A stretch of DNA of 64,000 nucleotides from Alistipes timonensis JC136 (GCF_900107675.1 NZ_FNRI01000002.1:310001-374000), one strand, 5' to 3'; numbered from the stretch's first letter, positions 36,650-45,409 are shown. The notes: generated by a model from the sequence alone, not told the origin. Translations and numbers: made by a program.

Positions 36650-37471
36650 ATGCTAATCATCGCCGACAGCGGATCGACCAAATGCACGTGGATCGTGGAC
36701 GACGGCGCGCGCACGACGACCGTGCGCACGCGGGGAATCAATGCCGTGCAGCACTCCGAGGAACAAATCCGCGAAACACTCGCAGAACTGCCCCCTTGCG
36801 GAGCAGTCACGGCCGTGCGGTTCTACGGAGCCGGATGCGGCGCTACGTTTCCCGGGGCGAGCGAGAAAATGCGCCGGGAATTGGCGGCGCATTTCGGAAC
36901 GGAGGACGTCACGGTCGAATCGGACCTGCTGGGTGCGGCACGCGCCCTCTTCGGCCGCGGCGAAGGCATCGCCTGCATCCTCGGCACCGGCTCCAACTCG
37001 TGCTGGTGCCGCGGCGGCGAAATTCGGCAAAACGTCCCTCCGCTGGGCTATGTGCTGGGCGACGAGGGCGGCGGCGTGCACCTGGGACGCAATTTTCTGA
37101 ACGGCATCTTCAAAGGGCACATTCCGCTGAAAGAGGAGTTTCTGTCCGCGACCGGACTCAGTTACGAAGAGATCATCCGCCGCGTCTACCGCGAGCCCTA
37201 TGCCAGCCGGTTCCTGGCTTCGTTCGCACCTTTCATACATGCACACGCAACCTGCCCCGAAGTCCGGGAGATGGTTCTCAGGTCGTTCCGCGACTTCGCA
37301 ACCCGCAACCTGAGCCGCTACCCGCAGGGACTTGCCGTTTCGTTCGCGGGCGGCATCGCGGCCCATTTCGAGCCCCTGCTGCGCGAAGCGCTGGCGGCGG
37401 AGGGGTGCCGCATCGGAACCATTGTCGAATCCCCCGCAGAGGGACTTTTGGAATACCATCATGGAAGATAG
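36650..37471 (+). CDS. BadF/BadG-type amino-sugar kinase, probable MurNAc/GlcNAc kinase (MurK-like)
   Basis: ASKHA-fold kinase of 273 aa. It has the phosphate-1 loop IIADSGSTKCTWIV, an adenosine-site CILGTGSNSCWCR, and GYVLGDEGGGVHLGRNFLNG, typical of BadF/BadG/GlcNAc-kinase proteins. It would phosphorylate MurNAc (or GlcNAc) at O6 in the cytoplasm. The murQ ATG lies inside its last codons (11-bp overlap), matching the murK-murQ gene order known from Tannerella-type MurNAc salvage. No MurNAc transporter gene is adjacent. GlcNAc kinase activity is the alternative. Confidence 0.82.
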   Translation: MLIIADSGSTKCTWIVDDGARTTTVRTRGINAVQHSEEQIRETLAELPPCGAVTAVRFYGAGCGATFPGASEKMRRELAAHFGTEDVTVESDLLGAARALFGRGEGIACILGTGSNSCWCRGGEIRQNVPPLGYVLGDEGGGVHLGRNFLNGIFKGHIPLKEEFLSATGLSYEEIIRRVYREPYASRFLASFAPFIHAHATCPEVREMVLRSFRDFATRNLSRYPQGLAVSFAGGIAAHFEPLLREALAAEGCRIGTIVESPAEGLLEYHHGR

Positions 37472-38285
37472 AATCACCGAGCAGGATTCACCCTACGACA
37501 ACCTGCAACAGATGTCGGTGCACGACATCCTGACGGGCATCAACCGCGAAGACGCCCGCGTACACGAGGCCGTTCGGGCAACCATCCCCGTCATGGAACA
37601 ACTCGTCGAACGCATCGCCGAACGCATGCGGCGCGGCGGGCGGATGTTCTACATCGGCGCCGGGACGAGCGGCCGGCTGGGCGTCACCGACGCTTCGGAA
37701 CTGCCCCCGACCTACGGCGTTCCGTTCGACCGGGTGATCGGGCTGATCGCCGGAGGCGACGGAGCCCTGCGCCGGGCCGTGGAACACGCCGAAGACGACA
37801 CCGAAGGAGCATGGCGCGACATGGCGCCTTACCGCCCCACGGCCGACGACACGCTCATCGGCATCGCGGCGTCGGGGACCACGCCCTATGTCATCGGCGG
37901 ACTGCGCACGGCGCGCCGCCACGGACTGCTGACCGCCTCGGTCACCTGCAACCCCGCGTCGCCCGCAGCAGCCGAGGCGGAATATGCCCTCGAAGCCGTC
38001 GTAGGTCCCGAGTTCGTGACCGGATCGACGCGCATGAAGGCCGGAACGGCCCAGAAATTGATGCTCAACATGCTCTCCACGGCCGTGATGATCCGCCTGG
38101 GACGTGTCGAAGGCAACCGCATGGTCAACATGCAGCTCACCAACGACAAACTCGTCGCCCGCGGAACGCGTATGGTCGCCGAAGCGTCGGGACTCACCGA
38201 AGCCGAAGCCCGGCAGTTGTTGCTTCGCCGGGGCTCGGTGAAGCAAGCGCTGGAGGAGATCGAAAAACAGCGAAAAGATGGCTAA
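37461..38285 (+). CDS. murQ: N-acetylmuramic acid 6-phosphate etherase
   Basis: Protein of 274 aa from the ATG at 37461. The SIS-domain pattern GGRMFYIGAGTSGRLGVTDASELPPTYG is the MurQ signature; later come IGIAASGTTPYVIGGL and GSTRMKAGTAQKLMLNMLSTAVM. It cleaves the lactyl ether of MurNAc-6-phosphate to give GlcNAc-6-phosphate and lactate. It overlaps the kinase gene upstream (11 bp) and the HhH gene downstream (8 bp), so all three are probably translated together. Confidence 0.96.
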   Translation: MEDRITEQDSPYDNLQQMSVHDILTGINREDARVHEAVRATIPVMEQLVERIAERMRRGGRMFYIGAGTSGRLGVTDASELPPTYGVPFDRVIGLIAGGDGALRRAVEHAEDDTEGAWRDMAPYRPTADDTLIGIAASGTTPYVIGGLRTARRHGLLTASVTCNPASPAAAEAEYALEAVVGPEFVTGSTRMKAGTAQKLMLNMLSTAVMIRLGRVEGNRMVNMQLTNDKLVARGTRMVAEASGLTEAEARQLLLRRGSVKQALEEIEKQRKDG

Positions 38286-39333
38286 ACTCTTTTCAGACCG
38301 CGAGATACGCGCCGTTGCGATATTCCTGCCGCTGGCCGGACTGCTCATCACGGCCCTGGTGCTGGTACGCCCGTCGGCCAATCCCGAAGCCGCGCGCCGT
38401 GCTGAAGCCGCAATGGAGATACGCCGGGACAGCGTCGAGCTGAGGCACTTCGACCCCAACACGGCGACGCTGGACGACCTGCTGGAGCTGGGGCTTTCGA
38501 AACACGAGGCCGTGAGCCTGCTGAAATACCGCGCCGCGGGCAAGGTGTTCCGCATCCCCGAGGATATGGCGCTCTGTTACGGCATCAGCGACTCGCTCTA
38601 CCGACGGCTGGCGCCGTGGGTCCGCATCGGCCGCAAATACGCCATCGCCCCGGAGGAGTACCGCACGGGGCGCATCCTCCCCGAACCGCTGACGCCCCAA
38701 CCGTTCCGCATCGACACCGTGAGCGTCCGCTACCTGCGGGCCATCGGGGCCCTGTCGAAACGGCAGGCCGAGGCTTTCATCCGCTGGCGCGACCTGAGCG
38801 GCATCTACGACATGGAGGAGCTGCGCGACTGCTACGTCGTGAGCGACTCGGTGGCTGCGGCGCTCGAACCCTACATCATCTTCCCCGAGCGGAAGCCCCG
38901 CCCGATCGAAGAGCCCGTCGAACTGAACACGGCCGATTCGGCCGCCCTGCGCTCGGTTTCGGGCATCGGGCCCAAGACCGTCGGGGCGATCCTCGCCTAC
39001 CGCGAACGGCTCGGAGGATTCCTCCGCGCGGAGCAACTCGCAGAGGTTCCGGGAGTCACGGAACGCAATTATGAGAAAATTTTGAAACAAATTTACTGCG
39101 ATAGTTGCAAAATTCGGAAAATTGATATTAACTTTGCAAGCCCGAAAGTGCTGGGGAGACACCCCTACATAGCACCGCAGGTATTACGAAAATTACTGAA
39201 AGCAAGACAGTTGAAAGGAGGTTGGAGTACCGCTGAGGAATTGATTGAAGAGCACATAATGACCCGCAAGGAGGCAGCACGGCTGGCTCCCTATCTGCAA
39301 TTCGGGTCTGTCAGCGGACCTGCCGACGAGTAA
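38278..39333 (+). CDS. Membrane-anchored helix-hairpin-helix protein (ComEA-like)
   Basis: Protein of 351 aa. One N-terminal TM helix (about 12-30) is followed by three or four helix-hairpin-helix type units: FDPNTATLDDLLELGLSKHEA, RYLRAIGALSKRQAEAFI, and LNTADSAALRSVSGIGPKTVGAILAYRERLGGF, the last matching the ComEA DNA-binding motif. It could bind DNA at the outer face of the inner membrane. Base composition drops sharply to AT-rich from about 39070 to 39260, where a promoter for rpsU also lies. Function in Bacteroidetes is not established. Confidence 0.8.
   Translation: MAKLFSDREIRAVAIFLPLAGLLITALVLVRPSANPEAARRAEAAMEIRRDSVELRHFDPNTATLDDLLELGLSKHEAVSLLKYRAAGKVFRIPEDMALCYGISDSLYRRLAPWVRIGRKYAIAPEEYRTGRILPEPLTPQPFRIDTVSVRYLRAIGALSKRQAEAFIRWRDLSGIYDMEELRDCYVVSDSVAAALEPYIIFPERKPRPIEEPVELNTADSAALRSVSGIGPKTVGAILAYRERLGGFLRAEQLAEVPGVTERNYEKILKQIYCDSCKIRKIDINFASPKVLGRHPYIAPQVLRKLLKARQLKGGWSTAEELIEEHIMTRKEAARLAPYLQFGSVSGPADE
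39105..39136 (+). promoter_or_regulatory. Internal promoter for rpsU within the HhH gene
   Basis: TTG (39105-39107), 21 bp, TAACTTTG (39129-39136), inside the AT-rich 3' part of the HhH gene. It would give rpsU its own transcript with a leader of about 285 nt. Confidence 0.45.
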
Positions 39334-39426
39334 ACGGATTTTTTCGAGGGAGAGGGCATCGAGGATGCACGCCCCGCAGAACACGACAACGAACGAATTT
39401 AAAAACAACAAAAAACTGAGAATATT

Positions 39427-39618
39427 ATGATTATCATGCCGGTAAAAGAGGGCGAAAACATCGAGCGCGCCCTGAAAAAGTTCAAACGTAAATACGAGCG
39501 CACGGGCGTCCTGAAGGAACTTCGCCGCCGCCAGTACTTCACCAAGCCTTCGATCGCGAAGCGCGAGGCGATGCAGCACGCCGTATACGTGGAACACATG
39601 TACCGCGACGAGGAATAA
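39427..39618 (+). CDS. rpsU: 30S ribosomal protein bS21
   Basis: Small basic protein of 63 aa. It starts MIIMPVKEGENIERALKKF and continues with KRKYERTGVLKELRRRQYF, the conserved bS21 core, and ends YRDEE. The length equals that of other Bacteroidetes bS21 proteins. It is a 30S platform protein near the anti-Shine-Dalgarno sequence. It lies 93 bp after the HhH gene and is closed by a clear terminator. Confidence 0.97.
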   Translation: MIIMPVKEGENIERALKKFKRKYERTGVLKELRRRQYFTKPSIAKREAMQHAVYVEHMYRDEE

Positions 39619-39637
39619 TCCCGTAGCAATACGGACG

Positions 39638-39675
39638 AAAACGGACGGCCCTTTCGGTGCCGTCCGTTTTATTTT
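39638..39675 (+). terminator. Intrinsic terminator of rpsU
   Basis: AAAACGGACGGC (39638-39649) pairs with GCCGTCCGTTTT (39659-39670), followed by ATTTTT. The A/T arms also let it serve the minus strand gene set weakly. Confidence 0.88.
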
Positions 39676-39700
39676 TCTTGCGGAGAAACAGCCGTAGCCG

Positions 39701-40042
39701 TTATTTCAGGAAATCGGCCCGCAGAGGCGAAAAGATGTCGAGAACAATCCCGGCCTCCAAGCAAAGCAGTTCGTGCGGCTCGTCCGGAGCGACGTAGTAC
39801 CCGTCGCCGGGACCAAGCAGCCGCTTCTCCGTCCCGACGCGGGATTCGAAACGCCCGCTCACGACATGGGACGCCTGAGAATGATAATGCGTGTGCAGGG
39901 CGCCGACGGCGCCTTTTTCAAAAGCGACCTTCACCACCATGAGGTGCGGATCATAGCCCATGATCTGACGGCGGATTCCTTCGCCGCAGGATTCCCAGAC
40001 CGTTTCGCTTTCGGGAATGAACGTGTTGCTTCGAGTTTTCAT
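39701..40042 (-). CDS. kdgF: KdgF-like cupin, unsaturated uronate ring-opening protein
   Basis: Single cupin of 113 aa. It matches KdgF in length and pattern: W-E..GIRRQIMGYDPHLMVV, FEKGAVGALHTHYHSQASHVVSGRFE, GPGDGYYVAPDEPHELL, and LDIFSPLRADFL. Putative metal ligands are H50, H52, Q56 and H90. KdgF converts 4,5-unsaturated galacturonate, the end product of pectate lyases, to the linear ketone that enters the KDG pathway. No signal peptide, so cytoplasmic. Its ATG overlaps the PL10 stop by one base (TGATG), tying it to the pectate lyase genes. Confidence 0.85.
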   Translation of the reverse strand: MKTRSNTFIPESETVWESCGEGIRRQIMGYDPHLMVVKVAFEKGAVGALHTHYHSQASHVVSGRFESRVGTEKRLLGPGDGYYVAPDEPHELLCLEAGIVLDIFSPLRADFLK

Positions 40043-41625
40043 CAGTTCTGATTATTTGAGAGCGACGCGATCAGTGTCGCCATGTTATCGATATAGGTTC
40101 GCAGGCAGATGCCCTCCACCGGCTCGGTGACCAGCGACGCCGTATTATGCGGATTGCCGAGGGTCTCTTCGTAGGTATCGGGGACGGGATCGTCCGCTCT
40201 CCCCGGCCCGATATAGGGCACGAGCACCCAATTCAGCGGTCCGATCCAGCGGCCTTCGCCGTCGAGCGACGAAAGGACCGCGCCGACGCGCGATGTATCG
40301 GCGGAGGCAATCGCCGGGGTGTGGTAGCGCGGCAGTTCCATTCGGACATTCCCCAGCAACGGGGATTCAGCGGCGGCTTCGGCCGCAGGAAGGGCGTTCA
40401 GCGCATCGTATTTACGCTGCAAATCGTCGATGTGGATCACCACGAGCGCAGCGTAATGGCCGATGACGTTCTGCGGATTCTGATCGATGTAATAGACGCC
40501 GTTATCCACGTGCAGCCCCTTGCGGTGCATATACAACGGGGTCAGCGTGCCGGGTTTGACGAAGCGCGGACAAAGCAGACGCCCCTTTCCCGGCTTGCGT
40601 CCGAGATCGGCCGCCGAAGCCTCGTCGAGCGCCGCGGCGCGCAGAAAATCCAGCGCCGCAGGAATGCCGTCAAGGAATTTCCGGTCACCGGTCAGGCGGT
40701 AGAAATCCATCAGCAGGCGGATGCAGTCGCGGGTGCGTACGGTGGAGATCGCCGCGGGCTCGAAATCACGCGCCTTGGCGGGCGTGAGATCGAGGTAATA
40801 TTGGTCGGCCCAGCCCGCCGACGGAGTCCCCTGTTGGAGCGTCCGCACACAGTTCATGGCCCGGATCAGCGGCTCCATGGCCCGGGCATCGCCCATGATG
40901 CAAGCCACGCGCAGCAGGATCTCGATGTTGTTGGGAATCACGTCGTCGTTGAAAGTGATGCAGGCCGAGTAGTCGGGCGTACCGTCGGGATCAGGATGAT
41001 CGTACATCAGCGGCCAGCGCTGGGGCCACCCGCCGACGGGATACTGGCTTTCGAGAACCAGACCGATCGCCCTGTCGAGTGCCGGCTTGAACTGCGGATC
41101 GGACTTTTCGAGGTAGATGCGCATCAGGAAATTGAGCGCCGAGGCGGTTACGTCGTCGTCGAAGGTGGCGTTACCGTAATAGTGGCCGTGCTCGCCCATG
41201 CCCCAGGCATTGCGTCCGACGGTCTCGAACCACCGCCGCTCGGAAGCCGCCCCGGCCAGGTCGAATTTGTAATTCCACCCTCCGCAGGGAAGCTGTCCCC
41301 GGATCAGAATACGGGCCGAGCGTACAGCCATGTCGTAATAGTATTCGTCACCCGTAGCATGGTAGGCATCAATCATCAGCTGCCCCATCTCGGGCGTGCC
41401 TTTTTCGACCCAGACCATCGTGGGATAGGCTTCGAGCTCTCCCCAGCGGCGCGAAAGATCCGTGGTGTAGTTCCAGACGAACCCGCCTTCGGTACTCACA
41501 CGGTCGTACATGAATCGGGTGGCTTTTTTCATGGCCGGAAGCACCTTTCCGGAGTCGTTTTTCGGCGCGGCAACCACGGCCGACAGACCGGCCGACAAAA
41601 GAAGCGGCAAGAGGATACGTTTCAT
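40042..41625 (-). CDS. PL10-family pectate lyase
   Basis: Protein of 527 aa from the ATG at 41625, which opens a signal peptide (MKRILLPLLLSAGLSAVVA); upstream in-frame sequence lacks one. It shows the all-helical PL10 pattern: GGFVWNYTTDLSRRWGE, GGWNYKFDLAG, DDDVTASALNFL, PVGGWPQRWPL and YSACITFNDDVIPNNIEILLRV, with TRDCIRLLMDFYRLTGD further on. PL10 enzymes cleave polygalacturonate endolytically with calcium. Situated 5 bp after the PL1 stop and overlapping kdgF, it is the middle gene of a three-gene operon. Confidence 0.9.
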   Translation of the reverse strand: MKRILLPLLLSAGLSAVVAAPKNDSGKVLPAMKKATRFMYDRVSTEGGFVWNYTTDLSRRWGELEAYPTMVWVEKGTPEMGQLMIDAYHATGDEYYYDMAVRSARILIRGQLPCGGWNYKFDLAGAASERRWFETVGRNAWGMGEHGHYYGNATFDDDVTASALNFLMRIYLEKSDPQFKPALDRAIGLVLESQYPVGGWPQRWPLMYDHPDPDGTPDYSACITFNDDVIPNNIEILLRVACIMGDARAMEPLIRAMNCVRTLQQGTPSAGWADQYYLDLTPAKARDFEPAAISTVRTRDCIRLLMDFYRLTGDRKFLDGIPAALDFLRAAALDEASAADLGRKPGKGRLLCPRFVKPGTLTPLYMHRKGLHVDNGVYYIDQNPQNVIGHYAALVVIHIDDLQRKYDALNALPAAEAAAESPLLGNVRMELPRYHTPAIASADTSRVGAVLSSLDGEGRWIGPLNWVLVPYIGPGRADDPVPDTYEETLGNPHNTASLVTEPVEGICLRTYIDNMATLIASLSNNQN

Positions 41626-41630
41626 TCGGT

Positions 41631-43211
41631 TCAGGGTTTTATTCGGTTGTTCTGCGAAGCGGCAATCGGCTCCACAAGGCTGTTCAGGTAACGTTCGAGC
41701 CACGTATAGCCGCTCCCGGGGCCGGGTTTCGCGGCATCCGCCGGGTCGTCGGGATCGAGGCCGTGCAGTCGCTCCCAGGCATCGGGAATTCCGTCGCGGT
41801 CGCGGTCCTCCGGAGCGGGCGAACTGCGGTATTCGGGCCACCCGCCGACAGCACGCTGCGTATCAATGAAACCGCCCGTACTGCCGTTGCCGCCCTCCGT
41901 CACGGTCGCCGTGCCGGTGCGTGCGTCATGCACGATACGCTCGTCCACGGCATCCCGCACGCGCGATGCCCCGGCCCACGCCAGCACGAGTTCATAGGCG
42001 CGTTTCGCGGTGTGGGTCGTGGTATGCCCCTCGACAAGGCCGTTAACGGGCATCGGCTCGTCCAGCAGCGCCCCTTTCTCACCGCCCGTCGCGGCATAGC
42101 GGACCCCGGCATAGTTCGAACGCGTAATGTCGCGGTTGCCCTCCATGACGTTTCCGGACATGTAGAGCGCGGGATAGGGCGACTCGTAGTAGACGCGTTC
42201 CTCCTTGTTGTGGAGGTCCGGCGTGCGGCCGTAGGCGGTGATGAAGGCCGCCGTGACCTTGACCGGAGTCGCCGGACCGGGCTTGTAATAATTGGCGACC
42301 AGGTTGAAACGCCCGCCTTCGCCGCCGTAGGAGTTATTCGAACCCCAATTATAAACGACATTGTTCCGGAAGTCCACCACCCCGCGGAAATCGTCCAATT
42401 CGACATTGGGCAAATACAGCAGCGGATGGTCGAAACGCGGATTGCGGCTGTCGTGCGAAGCCAGCAGATTGTGGTGGAAAGAGGCGTTCCGGCCGCCCCA
42501 GATGCCGCCGTATCCGTGGCTGCCCTTGTCGTGCAGCGAACGGCGCAAGCTCTCGGAGAGGATGCACCACTGCATCGTGAAATTCTCGTTGGCGTAGAAC
42601 GAAGCGCACTCGTCCGTACTCCAACTGATCGAACAGTGGTCGATCAGGATATTGCGGTGATAACGGCCTCCGAGCGCATCTTCATCATGCGCCGCGGCCC
42701 CCATCTCATCCCCCATGCGGAAACGCAGGTAGCGCAGCACGACGTTGTCGGCCCGTACGGCCACGCCGAAGCCTGCAATGCAGATGCCATCGCCGGGGGC
42801 GCTCTGCCCGGCGATCGTCACGTCGCCGCCCGTGATGTTCAGCCGCTTCCGGAGCCGGATGATGCCGGAGACCTTGAACAGAATCGTCCGGGGATATTTG
42901 CGGGTGACAGCCCAGCGCAGCGATCCTTCCCGCTCGTCATCGTCCAGCCGCGTCACATAGATCACACGACCGCCACGGCCTCCCGTGGCGTACATGCCGC
43001 CGCCCTCAGCCCCGGGAAAGGCCGGAAGCCGCACATCCGAAACGGAATCCGGAGCGGACGCCCCGGAAACGGGTTTCACCGCGGCCGCCCGGGAAAGCGA
43101 CGAAGCACCCCCGGATTCCTGCCGGCAGGCATCGCCCGCATCCTGCCGCGAAACCCCGATGACCGTTGCGGCCGGAAGGGTCAGCAGCCAAAACAGAATC
43201 AGTTTTTTCAT
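41631..43211 (-). CDS. PL1-family pectate lyase with C-terminal calcium-binding motif
   Basis: Protein of 526 aa with a signal peptide. It holds the parallel beta-helix of PL1: PAFPGAEGGGMYATGGRGG, EGSLRWAVT, ITIAGQSAPGDG-like VTIAGQSAPGDGICI, NILIDHCSISWSTDE and HNLLASHDSRNPRFD, where catalytic Arg and calcium-binding acidic residues are expected. Near the C-terminus DRDRDGIPDAWERLHGLDP is a thrombospondin-3/EF-like calcium motif. It is the first gene of the minus-strand pectin operon, with the perfect LacI-type palindrome 32 bp upstream of its ATG. A second PL1 with the same C-terminal motif is at 53396-55168. Confidence 0.92.
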   Translation of the reverse strand: MKKLILFWLLTLPAATVIGVSRQDAGDACRQESGGASSLSRAAAVKPVSGASAPDSVSDVRLPAFPGAEGGGMYATGGRGGRVIYVTRLDDDEREGSLRWAVTRKYPRTILFKVSGIIRLRKRLNITGGDVTIAGQSAPGDGICIAGFGVAVRADNVVLRYLRFRMGDEMGAAAHDEDALGGRYHRNILIDHCSISWSTDECASFYANENFTMQWCILSESLRRSLHDKGSHGYGGIWGGRNASFHHNLLASHDSRNPRFDHPLLYLPNVELDDFRGVVDFRNNVVYNWGSNNSYGGEGGRFNLVANYYKPGPATPVKVTAAFITAYGRTPDLHNKEERVYYESPYPALYMSGNVMEGNRDITRSNYAGVRYAATGGEKGALLDEPMPVNGLVEGHTTTHTAKRAYELVLAWAGASRVRDAVDERIVHDARTGTATVTEGGNGSTGGFIDTQRAVGGWPEYRSSPAPEDRDRDGIPDAWERLHGLDPDDPADAAKPGPGSGYTWLERYLNSLVEPIAASQNNRIKP

Positions 43212-43242
43212 CTCATTATCGGTTCGTCAGGTATCATCAAAT

Positions 43243-43260
43243 TCCGTTAACGTTAACGGA
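43243..43260. promoter_or_regulatory. Perfect 18-bp palindrome, candidate operator of the LacI-type regulator
   Basis: TCCGTTAACGTTAACGGA is fully self-complementary around a central CG, as LacI-family sites are. It lies between the PL1 gene (ATG at 43211) and the end of the LacI-type gene, in position to control the minus-strand pectin operon. Related sites lie at 44507-44520 and 44614-44630. Confidence 0.75.
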
Positions 43261-43321
43261 CCAAAACAAAAATACGACAATAAATCCTTTTTCCAAAAAA
43301 ATCGGTGCAAAACCGCGTTTT

Positions 43322-44392
43322 TTACTCTTCGGCGAGGTAGAAATCGACGTTGTAACGGGTCAGAATGTCGATCGAACTGAAATTGTCGCGGTGGCGGGGA
43401 CGCTGGCGCAACACCAGAAAATCGATCAGCGATTTCACGGCATTAAACGCCTCTTTATCCGTACGTTCCGCAATGAGCACGGAGATCGTTCCGTTCTTCA
43501 ACGCCCGCATGTTGGCCTGTAACATATCGAAGCCCAGCAGCTTCTTGTCACGAATTCCCCGGATCTCCATCCAATCCGAAACCAGATGCGCCCGCGAGTT
43601 GAACGTGACGATGTGTTTCACGTCGGGATGTTCCTCGAAAAAAGCGTCGAAAAGCCGCATGTTATGGAGGAAATCGAACGGCGACATCGAACAGTCGGTA
43701 AGCTTGCAGCCAGGGTTGTTATCGTCGAGATAGGCCCGAAATCCCCGGTGGCGGGTAAGCATCGAATCGTTGGGAGGAGCCTCTCCACGGTCGATATTGA
43801 AGCTCACGACCTCCTTGACACCGGGGTCTTTGCCCACAAGCAGATCTGCGGCCAGATAACCGCTCTCGAAAAGCGGCATGCCGAAATAAGCGAGGTAGTC
43901 GGTATTTTCAGGTTTCGTGTCGATGTAGGCGACCGGAATCGATAACGATGTCAAACGATGCACCAGACGGATGGTGTCCTCCTTATAAATAGGTGCGATG
44001 AAAAGGGCGTCGGGCTGTGCGTCGATCGTGTTGCGACAGGCCCCGCGGAAGGACTCCAAATCGAACTGGTTGTAGTAAAAAATCTTCAAATCAATGTTGA
44101 GTCCCTGCGACTGTTTGACGGCTCTCGTAATGCCGCTATAAACCAATTCCCAATACTCTCCGGTCTGAAAATAGGGAATGATGGCAACGATGCTGAAATC
44201 TTTCCTGCGCGACAGAATCGAGGCATATATATTTGGTTTATAACCTATTTCATTGATAACCTTGAAGACTTTCTTGCGGGTTTTCTCCGAGACGCCCTCA
44301 CGGTTGTGCAATACGCGGTCCACGGTTCCGATCGACACCCCGGCCGCTTGCGCGACCTGCTCCATCGTTGCTGTTCTCTCTGATTCAATCAT
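43322..44392 (-). CDS. LacI-family transcriptional regulator of the pectin locus
   Basis: Protein of 356 aa from the ATG at 44392; the upstream in-frame start at 44461 would put 23 unrelated residues before the HTH. The LacI HTH TMEQVAQAAGVSIGTVDRVLHNREGVSEKT and hinge helix precede a periplasmic-binding-protein-like effector domain (about 70-340: IIPYFQTGEYWELVYSGI, PDALFIAPIY, HRGFRAYLDDNNP, LGFDMLQANM). Located between two pectin operons, it likely senses a galacturonate-derived metabolite. Candidate operators share AACGTT or CGTTAACG cores. Whether it represses or activates is not shown by sequence. Confidence 0.92.
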   Translation of the reverse strand: MIESERTATMEQVAQAAGVSIGTVDRVLHNREGVSEKTRKKVFKVINEIGYKPNIYASILSRRKDFSIVAIIPYFQTGEYWELVYSGITRAVKQSQGLNIDLKIFYYNQFDLESFRGACRNTIDAQPDALFIAPIYKEDTIRLVHRLTSLSIPVAYIDTKPENTDYLAYFGMPLFESGYLAADLLVGKDPGVKEVVSFNIDRGEAPPNDSMLTRHRGFRAYLDDNNPGCKLTDCSMSPFDFLHNMRLFDAFFEEHPDVKHIVTFNSRAHLVSDWMEIRGIRDKKLLGFDMLQANMRALKNGTISVLIAERTDKEAFNAVKSLIDFLVLRQRPRHRDNFSSIDILTRYNVDFYLAEE

Positions 44393-44438
44393 AGCCGACG
44401 ACTCAATAAATTTACGTTGGAAAAGTTGTTCTTTTAAG

Positions 44439-44453
44439 TTTACAGTGTGTAAA
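44439..44453. promoter_or_regulatory. TTTACA-GTG-TGTAAA dyad upstream of the LacI-type gene
   Basis: Perfect 6-bp inverted repeat with 3-bp spacer, about 46 bp before the LacI-type ATG on the minus strand. It differs from the CGTTAACG sites and might bind another factor. Confidence 0.4.
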
Positions 44454-44476
44454 TATATCATTTTTTTTGCGAAAAA

Positions 44477-44508
44477 TTTGCATCGAGACTGAATAAATTA
44501 TAGATTTG
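44477..44508 (+). promoter_or_regulatory. Promoter of the plus-strand pectin operon
   Basis: TTTG (44477-44480), 20 bp, TAGATTTG (44501-44508): good -33/-7 match. The predicted start falls on the AACGTT site just downstream and leaves a leader of about 125 nt before the first CE12 gene. Confidence 0.7.
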
Positions 44509-44520
44509 TAAACGTTAAAA
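44507..44520. promoter_or_regulatory. Candidate LacI-type site at the transcription start
   Basis: TGTAAACGTTAAAA has an AACGTT core and overlaps the expected start site downstream of TAGATTTG, a typical repressor position. Confidence 0.5.
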
Positions 44521-44613
44521 TATTCCAAAAAGCTCTTTTTGGTTCGTATAAATAATATTAAATAGTTAATTATTAATATTTTAAACATACAAAGTAGTAC
44601 CGAATCAAAAACC

Positions 44614-44630
44614 GTGTACGTTAACGATTA
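44614..44630. promoter_or_regulatory. Candidate LacI-type site in the 5' leader
   Basis: GTGTACGTTAACGATTA contains CGTTAACG (44619-44626), the half of the perfect palindrome at 43243. It lies 12 bp before the first CE12 ATG. Confidence 0.55.
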
Positions 44631-44641
44631 ATTCAAAAATC

Positions 44642-45409
44642 ATGAAAACCCATCGACTATTCGGAATTTTCCTCACCGCCGCCCTGCTCATTTCCGCAGG
44701 CGCATCGCTTGCGCAGCAACGCAAGCGGCTGTTCACCATCGGCGACTCGACCATGTCCTATAATAATAAACCCTACGATCCCGCCTATGACCGCGGCTAC
44801 GGCTGGGGCGACGCCCTCGGACAGGTGTTCGATACGACGCGGCTCGAAATCCACAACTGCGCCCGCTCGGGCCGCAGTTCGAAAAGCTTTATCGACGAGG
44901 GACTTTGGGACCAGGTGCTCGCACAGCTCGCACCGGGCGACTATCTGCTGATTCAGTTCGGCGGCAACGACCAGAAAGCCGATCCCAAGCGGCATACCGA
45001 CGCCGAAACCTCGTTCCGCGACAACTTCCGCCGCTTTATCCGCGAAGCCCGCGGGAAGGGCGCCGAACCCCTGTTGGCTACCTCCGTCGTGCGCCGCCGC
45101 TTCGACAAGGAGGGAAAACTGATCGACACCTACGGTCCCTATGTCACGGCGGTCGAAGCGGTCGGCAAGGAGTGCGGAGTTCCCGTCATGGACCTCAAAA
45201 CGGCTACGTGGAAGCTGGTCGAGCAGGCCGGACCCGAGGGGTCGAAGCGTTATTTCAACCACATCGAACCGGGCGTGGTCGAACGGTTTCCCGAAGGGAA
45301 CGCCGACAATTCGCACTGGAACTACGACGGCGCCTGTGAAGTGGCCCGGCTTTTCGGCATCGAACTCTCCGAAGCAAATCATCCGCTCGCAGCCTGTCTG
45401 CTCAAATAA
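44642..45409 (+). CDS. CE12-type SGNH/GDSL carbohydrate esterase (rhamnogalacturonan acetylesterase-like)
   Basis: Protein of 255 aa with signal peptide ([24 protein letters not shown]). SGNH blocks: [10 protein letters not shown] with the nucleophile Ser, [12 protein letters not shown] with Gly, LIQFGGNDQ with Asn, and DNSHWN with the Asp-x-x-His pair. CE12 enzymes remove acetyl groups from pectin backbones. First gene of the ten-gene operon. Its paralogue follows 15 bp downstream, and the two may act on different acetyl positions. Confidence 0.9.
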   Translation: MKTHRLFGIFLTAALLISAGASLAQQRKRLFTIGDSTMSYNNKPYDPAYDRGYGWGDALGQVFDTTRLEIHNCARSGRSSKSFIDEGLWDQVLAQLAPGDYLLIQFGGNDQKADPKRHTDAETSFRDNFRRFIREARGKGAEPLLATSVVRRRFDKEGKLIDTYGPYVTAVEAVGKECGVPVMDLKTATWKLVEQAGPEGSKRYFNHIEPGVVERFPEGNADNSHWNYDGACEVARLFGIELSEANHPLAACLLK

